From the NCBI RefSeq assembly GCF_002835825.1, contig NZ_PIZH01000001.1:1-26770 (forward strand): 26,770 nt of DNA, read 5' to 3'. The notes under the pieces are model-generated. The model was not told where the DNA came from and searched no databases. It worked only from the letters and a program-made list of their open reading frames with translations. The stretch's first letter is position 1; every line of letters starts with the position of its first letter. Positions 15,912 through 22,669 of the stretch are shown piece by piece. Both the position numbers and the translations under genes were made by a program. The stretch comes from Methanoregula sp. Its GTDB lineage: Archaea; Halobacteriota; Methanomicrobia; Methanomicrobiales; Methanospirillaceae.

Positions 15912-16595
15912 ATGTCCCGTATTCTGTCACTGCTGATCCTTGCCCTCACCGGGATTTTCCTGTGCATTGTATCCACTGGCTGCATTGCTCCCGCGATTGC
16001 TGAGGTCGGGCAGGAAATCGCGAACGGGACCGGGTCAGTAGCGATCGTTTCCTATCCGCCCGGCGCTGCGGTTTTCATCAACAACACATTCTGGGGCTAT
16101 ACCCCGCTTACACGGGAATCCATTCCGGCCGGGTACTATACGATTCGGCTTGCGAAGACCGGCTACGAATCATGGTCGGATTCCTTTTTTATCACGGGCA
16201 CAATGAACGAGACAATAACTGCAAATCTCAGAGAAACGAATACCTGCGAGGCTGTTACAACCACGGTGTCTGCGACATTCACCCATACAGTGCCGGAGGT
16301 ATATGTGGACGGGTACTGGGAATACCCGCAGGGAAGAATAACAATGGAGAACCCGGTCCCGATGGTAATCCATATCGAGGCATCCAATATCGGTACGGCC
16401 GATGCCCGAATTGTGATCGTGTCGGCGAATTTTTATTACCATGGACGCATGGTCTGCTGGAACACCGTTTCGTTAGGGTCACTTACGTCCGGGGGCCATG
16501 TGAGCCGAAAGAGTCTTGTCTCCTGCTCGCTCCCTCTTCCGGTCTCTGAAAAGGATCTTGATCTACGATTTGAGAATATTACGGTAAAAGAATAA
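15912..16595 (+). CDS. PEGA domain lipoprotein
   Basis: 227 residues. N-terminal hydrophobic signal (about 4-22) followed by a lipobox-like STGC, so Cys 24 would be lipidated and the protein anchored outside the cell. A PEGA domain spans about 42-110: GSVAIVSYPPGAAVFINN, then GYTPLT, IPAGYYTIRLAKTGY and a terminal strand TANLRE. PEGA domains are beta-sandwich modules common in surface proteins of Methanomicrobiales. The second half (about 130-227, with YVDGYWEYPQGR and VIHIEASNIGTADARIV) looks like another beta-rich domain I do not recognise. Likely a cell-surface protein; ligand unknown. It is followed 68 bases later by the shikimate kinase gene on the same strand. Confidence 0.82.
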   Translation: MSRILSLLILALTGIFLCIVSTGCIAPAIAEVGQEIANGTGSVAIVSYPPGAAVFINNTFWGYTPLTRESIPAGYYTIRLAKTGYESWSDSFFITGTMNETITANLRETNTCEAVTTTVSATFTHTVPEVYVDGYWEYPQGRITMENPVPMVIHIEASNIGTADARIVIVSANFYYHGRMVCWNTVSLGSLTSGGHVSRKSLVSCSLPLPVSEKDLDLRFENITVKE

Positions 16596-16663
16596 CCGGC
16601 TGCATGCAGGCGCAATACTTGATAGGGATTCAGAAAGAAACGGCTAACAAGAGCTGTATTCCC

Positions 16664-17155
16664 ATGAAGAATATCGTCCTGATTGGTATGCCCGGTGCAG
16701 GAAAAAGTACGGTCGGGATAGTTCTTGCCAAGGCGGTGAAAATGAAATTTGTTGATACGGATCTCTTCATCCAGGAGGAAACAGGCCGGCACCTGCAGGA
16801 GATCCTTGACACGGAAGGCACAACGACCTTCCAGAAGAGAGAGGAAGAGATCATCCTCTCACACCAGTTCCACAACACCGTGATTGCAACAGGCGGGAGC
16901 GTTGTCCTGAGCCCAAAGGCAATGAAGCACCTGAAAAGAGACTCACTTATCATATACCTGAATGTCTCTCTCGCTGAGATCGAGAGGAGACTGGTTAATA
17001 TCACAACACGGGGTATTGTACTGGAGCAAGGGCAGACACTCCATGCTGTTTACGATCAGCGAATCCCGATGTACGAGAAGTATGCCGACATCACGATCAA
17101 CTGCTCCGGCCTTGACTTCGAAGGGGTTGTCGCGAAAATCCTGGGGCGGGTGTGA
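16664..17155 (+). CDS. aroK: Shikimate kinase, bacterial (AroK/AroL) type
   Basis: 163 residues from the ATG at 16664, which places MKNIVLIGMPGAGKST exactly as in the family; the in-frame ATG at 16604 would add a 20-residue tail not seen in relatives. ATP-dependent phosphorylation of shikimate in aromatic amino acid synthesis. Seen: P-loop GMPGAGKST (8-16); DTD (31-33), where the first Asp position binds Mg or substrate; Arg 59 in FQKREEE; ATGGSVV (75-81); lid Arg 116 (TTRGIVL); Arg 133 in YDQRIPMYEKYAD. The substrate-binding residues are essentially all kept, though GGG is GGS. Most archaea use an unrelated GHMP-type shikimate kinase, so this copy may have been acquired from bacteria. A role in another small-molecule phosphorylation is possible. 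Confidence 0.8.
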   Translation: MKNIVLIGMPGAGKSTVGIVLAKAVKMKFVDTDLFIQEETGRHLQEILDTEGTTTFQKREEEIILSHQFHNTVIATGGSVVLSPKAMKHLKRDSLIIYLNVSLAEIERRLVNITTRGIVLEQGQTLHAVYDQRIPMYEKYADITINCSGLDFEGVVAKILGRV

Positions 17156-17191
17156 GTGATCCCGTGACGTACACCGGAAAAAGGGGGTTCG

Positions 17192-17353
17192 TTACCAGGT
17201 CTTCCACCCCCTTGATTTACACTTTCTCAGTAATTCACCAAATTTCCGGAAATACTGCTTCTCCTCATGCCGGAACTCCTTGTTGAGGTGCCTGCGGGCA
17301 TGGGACGTATCATGGCGGTACCAGAACCGGGTTGTCTTCACGGTATCTGACAT
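17192..17353 (-). CDS. Possible small basic protein (53 residues)
   Basis: Reading from the ATG at 17353 gives a 53-residue, Arg/Lys/His/Trp-rich protein starting MSDTVKTTRFWYRHD and ending CKSRGWKTW, with a probable amphipathic helix in the middle (FRHEEKQYFRKFGELLRK). The codons are those favoured by neighbouring genes (CGG, AAG, GAG, CTC, TAC, TTC), unlike the in-frame extension upstream to 17521, which argues for a real short gene. There is no good ribosome binding site: AAAGGAG lies about 19 bases upstream. The family is unknown. It could bind nucleic acid by composition only; that is a guess. Confidence 0.45.
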   Translation of the reverse strand: MSDTVKTTRFWYRHDTSHARRHLNKEFRHEEKQYFRKFGELLRKCKSRGWKTW

Positions 17354-17466
17354 ACCGGATTGTTTTTGCCGGCTCCTTTTCATCCTTTGTGGTTGGGGGC
17401 TGCTATTCATCAGGGTAATTCGTGTTATTCCTACCGTTCTTCCTTCACGCCCAGTGCGCGATCCGC

Positions 17467-17488
17467 GGCTCCGGGCGCCCGGAGAGCC
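17467..17488. repeat. GC-rich palindrome upstream of the DUF4013 gene
   Basis: CTCCGGGCGCCCGGAG (17469-17484) is a perfect 16-base palindrome; with a two-base bulge the symmetry extends to GGCT...AGCC. It lies about 40 bases before the probable TATA box of the DUF4013 gene, where an activator or repressor could bind. Confidence 0.5.
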
Positions 17489-17549
17489 ATGTGCGCCGTG
17501 GAAAACGTGCCATTTGGCCAATGGACTTATTATCCCGGACTTATGACCG

Positions 17550-18353
17550 ATGAATATGGATAACGGAATTCTCGTTACCGAATCATTCAGCTATGCAAAG
17601 GAGACCCTTATTGGGAAATGGACCCGCTGGCTTATCTTCATCATCTGCGGACTGCCCATGGCACTCCTCCCGTTCATCTTCGACCCGGAGAAGATAGCGA
17701 AAGCAACCGAGTTCAGCTGGGACCTCATCCCGTGGAAGGAGATGGCTGTCCTGTTCATTGCTGCATTTCTTCTTTCGTTCATCCTGTCGGGCTACCTGGC
17801 GCGGATCTACCGGGGCGCTGCCACCCCACCAGAGTTCGACAACTGGGGCCCGCTCTACATCGACGGGATCAAGATCTTCGTCACAGGGTTACTCTGGTTC
17901 ATCCCCGTGGCCCTTGCCTTCCTGCTGATGATCGCATTCGCCATCCTTGGTTTATCGCAGGACAGCCACCAACCCGGACCTCTTGGCATCAGCCTTGTCG
18001 TCATCTTTGTCATAATCACAGTCGCCCTTGCCATCATCGCGCTCCTCTATAGCATGATGGGTATCATCCGCTGTGCCCGCACGGGGAGCATCCGTGAGGG
18101 GATCCGCTTTACCGCCATCACCGGGATACTGCGGTCCATCGGCTGGGTGAACTATCTCATCGCGCTCGTCGTCCTCTTCGTCATCGGGATCGTTTTCTTC
18201 TTCGCCCTGAGCGCCATCTCCCTCATCCCGTACGTGGGCGATATCATCCAGCTCGTCTTCATCCCGGTGTATACGATCTTTTCGGCACGGTATATGACAA
18301 GAGTGTACGAGCACAGTGAGCCGCAGGGAGCTGGACCGGTTCTAACAGGGTAG
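17550..18353 (+). CDS. DUF4013 family membrane protein
   Basis: 267 residues from 17550, or 265 from the second ATG at 17556, which lies about 25 bases after a TTATTATC box and might be leaderless. Hydrophobic segments at about 27-45, 66-84, 108-134, 146-172, 198-220 and 224-243 give five or six membrane spans. The start (NGILVTESFSYAKETLIGKWTRWLIF) and the end (SLIPYVGDIIQLVFIPVYTIFSARYMTRVYE) fit DUF4013, a multi-pass family common in methanogens and of unknown function. GYLARIYRGAATPPEFDNW in the first half is also typical. Transcribed towards the lipoprotein gene on the other strand, with a shared hairpin between the 3' ends. Confidence 0.8.
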   Translation: MNMDNGILVTESFSYAKETLIGKWTRWLIFIICGLPMALLPFIFDPEKIAKATEFSWDLIPWKEMAVLFIAAFLLSFILSGYLARIYRGAATPPEFDNWGPLYIDGIKIFVTGLLWFIPVALAFLLMIAFAILGLSQDSHQPGPLGISLVVIFVIITVALAIIALLYSMMGIIRCARTGSIREGIRFTAITGILRSIGWVNYLIALVVLFVIGIVFFFALSAISLIPYVGDIIQLVFIPVYTIFSARYMTRVYEHSEPQGAGPVLTG

Positions 18354-18374
18354 AGATTGTATGTTTCTTTTTTT

Positions 18375-18405
18375 CTCCGGGTCACTGTATCCAGATATCC
18401 CGGAG
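18375..18405. terminator. Bidirectional terminator hairpin
   Basis: CTCCGGG (18375-18381) pairs with CCCGGAG (18399-18405), loop 17 bases. T7 lies just left of the stem and A6 (18413-18418) to the right, so either transcript would end in a stem with U-rich sequence near it. It lies between the convergent DUF4013 (+) and lipoprotein (-) genes. Confidence 0.65.
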
Positions 18406-18434
18406 CGAGATCAAAAAAGAAAAAAGGAAAACAA

Positions 18435-19031
18435 TTATGTAATCTTCGCAGCAGCCTTACCCGCAACAGCCTTCAGTACATCATAATCGCTGGCAGTCCC
18501 GTTTACGTATAACTCTTCGTATACATCATATTTCACGAAAGCGATAATATAAGTATCGACGGGTTCGCCGGAGATTGTTACTTTCATTGCACTGCTCGCA
18601 TCGCCGATGCCAGGAGAAGGCAGGTCTTCAATCGTGACATTCCCGTCTTCAACTGTCCAGTTCTTGAAGCTCGACACTGTGTCGGGGACAATGAGTGTGA
18701 TATTCTCCACAGGGTACACGGAGATCAGCTGGTCGATCCCGCGAGCATCCGGGCCACGAGTCTCAAAGGAAATGCCATACCCTTTCTTCCAGCCCATTCC
18801 AAGCGACCATTCACGCATATCGGTCGCGTTCCGCTCGAATTCCTCCACCAGGGTGTAGTTCACCGGAAGATCGGATGGCTGCAACGCCATCTTTGCGGGT
18901 TCGATCGTCGAGAGTTTCTGCCCGGTTGCAGGCTGCGCGGGGGGCGTATTCGTGCAGCCCGCCATGACAGCACAGAGAACGATGCCCACGGACATAAGGA
19001 CAATCACGACGGAAAATGACAGTTTTCTCAT
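18435..19031 (-). CDS. Hypothetical lipoprotein
   Basis: 198 residues from the ATG at 19031; in-frame sequence upstream to 19208 is Arg/Pro-rich, overlaps the neighbouring gene and does not look like protein. Signal peptide MRKLSFSVVIVLMSVGIVLC, then lipobox VMAGC with Cys 26 as the lipidation site and a Thr/Pro/Ala linker. The mature domain (about 45-198) begins ALQPSDLPVNYTLVEEF and looks beta-rich; TDMREWSLGMGWKKGYGISF and a later YIIAFVKYDVYEEL suggest a fold seen in other methanogen lipoproteins, but I cannot name a family. Several NxT/NxS sequons (NYT, NAT, NIT, NWT, NVT, NGT) would suit a glycosylated surface protein. No ribosome binding site is seen. Confidence 0.75.
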   Translation of the reverse strand: MRKLSFSVVIVLMSVGIVLCAVMAGCTNTPPAQPATGQKLSTIEPAKMALQPSDLPVNYTLVEEFERNATDMREWSLGMGWKKGYGISFETRGPDARGIDQLISVYPVENITLIVPDTVSSFKNWTVEDGNVTIEDLPSPGIGDASSAMKVTISGEPVDTYIIAFVKYDVYEELYVNGTASDYDVLKAVAGKAAAKIT

Positions 19032-19107
19032 GGTAATGATTGTCCCGGCTAAACGGTTAAGGATTACCCGTAAAAGAGATCCGGGGCATTGCAGGGGGGC
19101 TGCCCGT

Positions 19108-19122
19108 TGTAAAAAAAAAATG
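19108..19122 (-). terminator. Oligo-T terminator after the VIT1/CCC1 gene
   Basis: A run of ten A on the plus strand (19111-19120) reads as ten T on the minus strand, about 20 bases after the stop of the transporter gene. It separates that gene from the lipoprotein gene on the same strand. Confidence 0.6.
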
Positions 19123-19140
19123 AGTGGGGAATATATCGCT

Positions 19141-19848
19141 TCAGCTGACCAGCAGGCCAACGAGCGCACCGGCAATCGCGGCAGCGGCGGCAATCGCGCA
19201 GGTCTCAAGGATGGTGCGGAGCATTGGCCGCTCGCCGAGAATGGCGCGACCGATACCGAGCAGGATGAGAAGCACGGCAGTGCCGATGATGAAGACTACC
19301 TTTGCCTGCTCAAGCGGTAGTAAGATGAACGGGATGACCGGGGTCATGGCCGCAATAAAATCGGCAATACCCATCCAGGCTGCATGGATGACTGGTGAAG
19401 TCTTCTGCGCATCCGTCTCTTCCTCGGCCGCTACAGCGTCCTCGAACTTCTGGATCGCAAGCGGATCCTTCTGGAGGTCCGAGCGGATCGCGTCAAGGCT
19501 CTGCTGGGAGAGACCGGTGCCTTTCAGGTCGCCGATCAGTTTGTCAACAGCGCCCTGCGGGTCGTTTTTGATCTCAGCTGCACGGGCCTTTGCCTCGACC
19601 CGGGCCTCATCGCGCTCGGACTCGAGGTCTAAAAAGACACCGGCCATCATCGAGACGGTTGCAGCGATGGCTGCGGTTGCCCCGGCAAGGAGGATCACAT
19701 CGCCGGACTGGGAACCGGCCACCATGCCGGCCACGAGACCGAAAATGGAGACAACACCGTCCGACATGCCAAAGACGATCTCGCCGGAACATTGCCGTAT
19801 GGAAGTTTTAACCCGGGAGAGAAGCGAGGGTTGAATAAATTCATTCAT
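19141..19848 (-). CDS. VIT1/CCC1 family iron/manganese transporter
   Basis: 235 residues. Opens with EIVFGMSDGVVSIFGLVAGMVAG, the first membrane helix typical of VIT1/CCC1, then a second helix VILLAGATAAIAATVSMMAGVFLD. A charged cytoplasmic section (about 75-145; ESERDEARVEAKARAAEI, DPLAIQKFEDAVAAEEE) corresponds to the metal-binding domain of plant VIT1 and is followed by three helices (about 155-233) with MTPVIPFILLP, a family hallmark. Probably exports Fe(II) or Mn(II) from the cytoplasm. Divergent from the TMEM175-like gene. The ATG at 19848 abuts a 5-bp stem-loop (19849-19861) that contains the GTGAT ribosome-binding-like element. Confidence 0.85.
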   Translation of the reverse strand: MNEFIQPSLLSRVKTSIRQCSGEIVFGMSDGVVSIFGLVAGMVAGSQSGDVILLAGATAAIAATVSMMAGVFLDLESERDEARVEAKARAAEIKNDPQGAVDKLIGDLKGTGLSQQSLDAIRSDLQKDPLAIQKFEDAVAAEEETDAQKTSPVIHAAWMGIADFIAAMTPVIPFILLPLEQAKVVFIIGTAVLLILLGIGRAILGERPMLRTILETCAIAAAAAIAGALVGLLVS

Positions 19849-19861
19849 GCGTGGATCACGC
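19849..19861 (-). promoter_or_regulatory. Small stem-loop abutting the VIT1/CCC1 start codon
   Basis: GCGTG (19849-19853) and CACGC (19857-19861) form a 5-bp stem with a 3-base loop directly before the ATG at 19848 on the minus strand. It would cover the likely ribosome binding site GTGAT. A short stem like this can occur by chance. Confidence 0.3.
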
Positions 19862-20085
19862 CCGATTGAGAAAAAATCATGGTGACATTTAGGGGTGATA
19901 AAAATAAAAAGGCGTGGACGTACATAGCTGGATTTGTGCAGATTCGTTTATCAGGAGGCTTCCTGTTACAATCTCTGCTGAAGAGCGCTTGCGCGCTGGC
20001 TGTTACAAGGGATTACAAAGGATATCCCCGTGCGGCTTGTGCAGCAAGCATTATTCAGTCAGGACACAGACACTTCCGGCACCCC

Positions 20086-20736
20086 ATGACAGAAGAACCA
20101 TCGTCCTTCGAAGCCATGCATCTCACCAAGAGCCGCCTTGAGTCACTTTCTGATGGGATCTTCGCGTTCGCGATGACCCTGCTCGTCATCAGTATCGACC
20201 TGCCGGACAAGTCCCAGATGGTGCAGTCGTCGGCCTATGCAACGCACTTAATCCTCTCACTATACTCGGATTTCTTCCACTACGTCCTCGCCTTCCTTAT
20301 CCTCGGGGCATTCTGGCTGAGCCACCATGTTGTGGTCCACCCGTTAAAGTCCCTTGACCGCGTCCTTGTCTGGCTCAACCTTGCTACGCTTCTTTTTGTC
20401 GCCCTTCTTCCCTTCTCCACCACATTCTCGGGTGACCTCACGGGAACGAGTGTTGGCGCAATGGTTTTCCAGGCAAACCTCCTTGCAATCGGTATGGGAA
20501 TGTTCTGCCAGTGGCGCTATGCAACCGGGGGTCACCGGCTTGTTGAAGCAGATCTTCCTGACCGGTTCATCCACCACGTTACCTTGGGCACACTCCTTGT
20601 CCCCGGGATCTCGCTCCTTGGCATGCTTATTGCCCTGACTGGCAGCCTGTACAGCCAGACGGTATACCTGCTGGTCCCGGTTCTGGCAGTCATATTCCAC
20701 CACTATAAACAGAAGAAGCAGGTTTCTTCAGATTAA
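20086..20736 (+). CDS. TMEM175 / DUF1211 family potassium channel-like protein
   Basis: 216 residues from the ATG at 20086. The frame is open to 19879, but that part does not resemble protein of the family and GC-rich coding character begins near 20086. Helix 1 carries the signature RLESLSDGIFAFAMTLLVI, matching the R-x3-FSDG-(I/V)-FA motif whose hydrophobic residues line the pore in TMEM175 channels; Phe of FSD is Leu here. Further spans at about 60-80, 97-117, 126-144, 168-188 and 190-206 give the single six-helix unit of prokaryotic members. Prokaryotic homologues conduct K+ as tetramers. No classic ribosome binding site. Convergent with the LctP gene. Confidence 0.8.
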   Translation: MTEEPSSFEAMHLTKSRLESLSDGIFAFAMTLLVISIDLPDKSQMVQSSAYATHLILSLYSDFFHYVLAFLILGAFWLSHHVVVHPLKSLDRVLVWLNLATLLFVALLPFSTTFSGDLTGTSVGAMVFQANLLAIGMGMFCQWRYATGGHRLVEADLPDRFIHHVTLGTLLVPGISLLGMLIALTGSLYSQTVYLLVPVLAVIFHHYKQKKQVSSD

Positions 20737-20830
20737 TACAGGCCCAGTTTTTTCTCTTCCAAAATTTCATCAAACGGTTTTTTTCACCAGGCGGATGGGA
20801 GTTTTCTCTATCCTGCTCGATAACCGTGTA

Positions 20831-22396
20831 TCAGAGTGCCAAAATTATACAGAGCATGACACCAATGGCAAGCGTGAGCGCAATTGCCACCGGGGCAACA
20901 CGCCGGACAACCTCACCCTCAATCCCTATCCGGTCAATTACGGCTGCCGCATTTACGATCTTTGCCACGGCAATACCGGAAGCAACTCCCCCGGCCGTTG
21001 CGTGAGCAGCATATACGGGCAAAAAGTCAAGCGAGAGGACATTTGTCGATTTGTCGATAATGCCGTAAAACATCACATTCGAGGATGCTTCGCTGCCGGA
21101 GATGAACGAGCCAAAGAGGCCGAGCAGAGGAGATATGAGCGGGAACCCGATACCAAATGTCAGGGCAAGCATGAGTCCGATGACCGCGTTCATATTGAAA
21201 GCATCTGCACCTGGCAGGAACGACAGGGTTCCGCCAACGACCGACCGGCCGGACCAGTCCATAACGTACGCAATAGCAAAGAAGACCATGGCGGCGAGTG
21301 TCGGGCTCCATGCCCGTTTCACCCAGAGCGAGAGGATGCCCTTAGCTTCATTACGGCTTCGTACAAGGAGCGGGGCGGAGATGAGTGTGCTCACAACCAC
21401 CCAGAAGTAAGCCTGGTTGAGGAGCTTTAAGTCTATGACTTTATCGGCGATGACCGGGATTTTCTGCACGGGACCAAGAACCGCATAGAGCCCCGACTGG
21501 ATGAACGGGATGCTGATGATAATCGCAAAAGACACGAGCAGGATCCAGGGAAAGACGGCCTTCCAGAGCGGCATCCTCCCCGCAGGAACTGAAATGACAG
21601 GAGTCGTGCCCGGGGGTTTTCTCCGCAGGGCACGCAGGATGAAAAGAACGATAATGGTGACAAGACCGGAGAAAACACCAACCAGACCGATAGCAGATGC
21701 CGGGAGGATATTAACGAAGAAGATTGCAGAGAATCCCAGCGTCAGGCCGGCAACTACTGCCGTAAAAAGTCCTTTTCTAATTCCGGTTATTCCATCAGCA
21801 ATCCAGAGCATTCCAAGCGCGATGCCGGTGGAGACAACAGGCAGGAACAAGGCGACCTGGCAGCCAAGCGCTTTTGCATCAAAACCGAAGGCTGCTGCCG
21901 GGATCGTGATAGGGACTGCAAGGAGCGAGAATGAGGTGAGCGGGTCATAGCCGAGACAGGGGAGGGCTATGGCCGCAATAGGGGAGAAACCCAGAGCCAT
22001 CATGATGGGCGGAAGCATCGTCACCGGAGTAGCGCCGATTGATACCAGGAAGGACCCGAATCCCACGTTCAGGATCATAATCTGCTCGTACCGTTCGGCC
22101 GCGATCGTTTTGATGTATGCGGTAATCCGGCTGATGGCCCCGGTCAAATCCATCATGGTTACCTGGAGAATGGTAAAAAGGACCATGAGCGAGATGCCAA
22201 ACGATGAGAGGACACCAGCCCAGGATGCAGCAAGTGCAACGGAAAGCGAGGTCTGGAAAAAAATCACGGCAATGATGATTGTCAGGAGCCAGCCAAGGAT
22301 ACCCATAAGCGTACCCGATAGTTTCAGGAGGACGAGCCCGATGAAGATCAGGATGATGGGAAGGATGGCAAGAAAGAACAGGAAAGCAAGGTCCAC
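20831..22396 (-). CDS. L-lactate permease (LctP) family transporter
   Basis: 521 residues, close to the ~530-550 typical of LctP, with about 12-14 hydrophobic segments. Family features seen: an N-terminal helix pair, FGSFLVSIGATPVTMLPPIMMALGFSP, then ALPCLGYDPLTSFSLLAVPI, and a C-terminal GLFGSFISGSEASSNVMFYGI. It probably imports lactate or glycolate with protons. The start is GTG at 22396, as a stop lies three codons upstream; no strong ribosome binding site. It lies alone, convergent with the TMEM175-like gene and divergent from livJ. No lactate dehydrogenase is visible nearby, so the substrate remains open. Confidence 0.87.
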   Translation of the reverse strand: MDLAFLFFLAILPIILIFIGLVLLKLSGTLMGILGWLLTIIIAVIFFQTSLSVALAASWAGVLSSFGISLMVLFTILQVTMMDLTGAISRITAYIKTIAAERYEQIMILNVGFGSFLVSIGATPVTMLPPIMMALGFSPIAAIALPCLGYDPLTSFSLLAVPITIPAAAFGFDAKALGCQVALFLPVVSTGIALGMLWIADGITGIRKGLFTAVVAGLTLGFSAIFFVNILPASAIGLVGVFSGLVTIIVLFILRALRRKPPGTTPVISVPAGRMPLWKAVFPWILLVSFAIIISIPFIQSGLYAVLGPVQKIPVIADKVIDLKLLNQAYFWVVVSTLISAPLLVRSRNEAKGILSLWVKRAWSPTLAAMVFFAIAYVMDWSGRSVVGGTLSFLPGADAFNMNAVIGLMLALTFGIGFPLISPLLGLFGSFISGSEASSNVMFYGIIDKSTNVLSLDFLPVYAAHATAGGVASGIAVAKIVNAAAVIDRIGIEGEVVRRVAPVAIALTLAIGVMLCIILAL

Positions 22397-22669
22397 GATG
22401 AACTACCCGGTAAATCTGTCCTGAGCTGTTGGACAGGATCAAGGAAAACCATATCGTTTTGGTTCAGCATAACCAGGATCCATTCACCATATCATCAACG
22501 CTGCGGGCAGTGGGGAGAATCTCCGATAGCCCTGATTCAGATAGTATGCGTTCCTTTTGATATGACAAAAATCCATGTGTGCACCACTCCGGACCTGAAC
22601 CGATAATTATTATTACGCCGGCGACTACCAATTCATTGTCATGCTATACCATAGCATAGAGGGAGTCCC
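22397..22669. other. Divergent promoter region of LctP and livJ
   Basis: 273 bases. AATTATTATTA at 22605-22615 is a likely TATA box for livJ, predicting transcription from about 22637. The hairpin at 22641-22657 would then be at the 5' end of the message. I see no clear TATA box for the LctP gene and no small gene. Confidence 0.45.
22641..22657 (+). promoter_or_regulatory. Perfect inverted repeat at the 5' end of the livJ message
   Basis: ATGCTAT (22641-22647) and ATAGCAT (22651-22657), loop ACC: 7 bp perfect. GGGAG (22661-22665), the ribosome binding site of livJ, follows three bases later. It may act as an operator overlapping the transcription start or as an RNA stem near the ribosome binding site. 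Confidence 0.5.

Larger units (their letters stand above)
17156..17549. other. Intergenic region with hairpins and a possible small gene
   Basis: 394 bases between aroK (+) and the DUF4013 gene (+). AAGGGGG (17181-17187) can pair with CCCCCTT (17207-17213) as a terminator for aroK. A strong GC palindrome lies at 17467-17488. TTATTATC at about 17528-17535 is a plausible TATA box for the DUF4013 gene. A possible minus-strand small gene covers 17192-17353. Confidence 0.5.

Noticed and set aside
19879..20085. N-terminal extension of the TMEM175-like protein
   Set aside because: The frame is open but the composition is not protein-like, and the family signature starts a few residues after the ATG at 20086. 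Three TTACAA copies here (19966, 20003, 20013) were noted but are too short and irregular to call a repeat.
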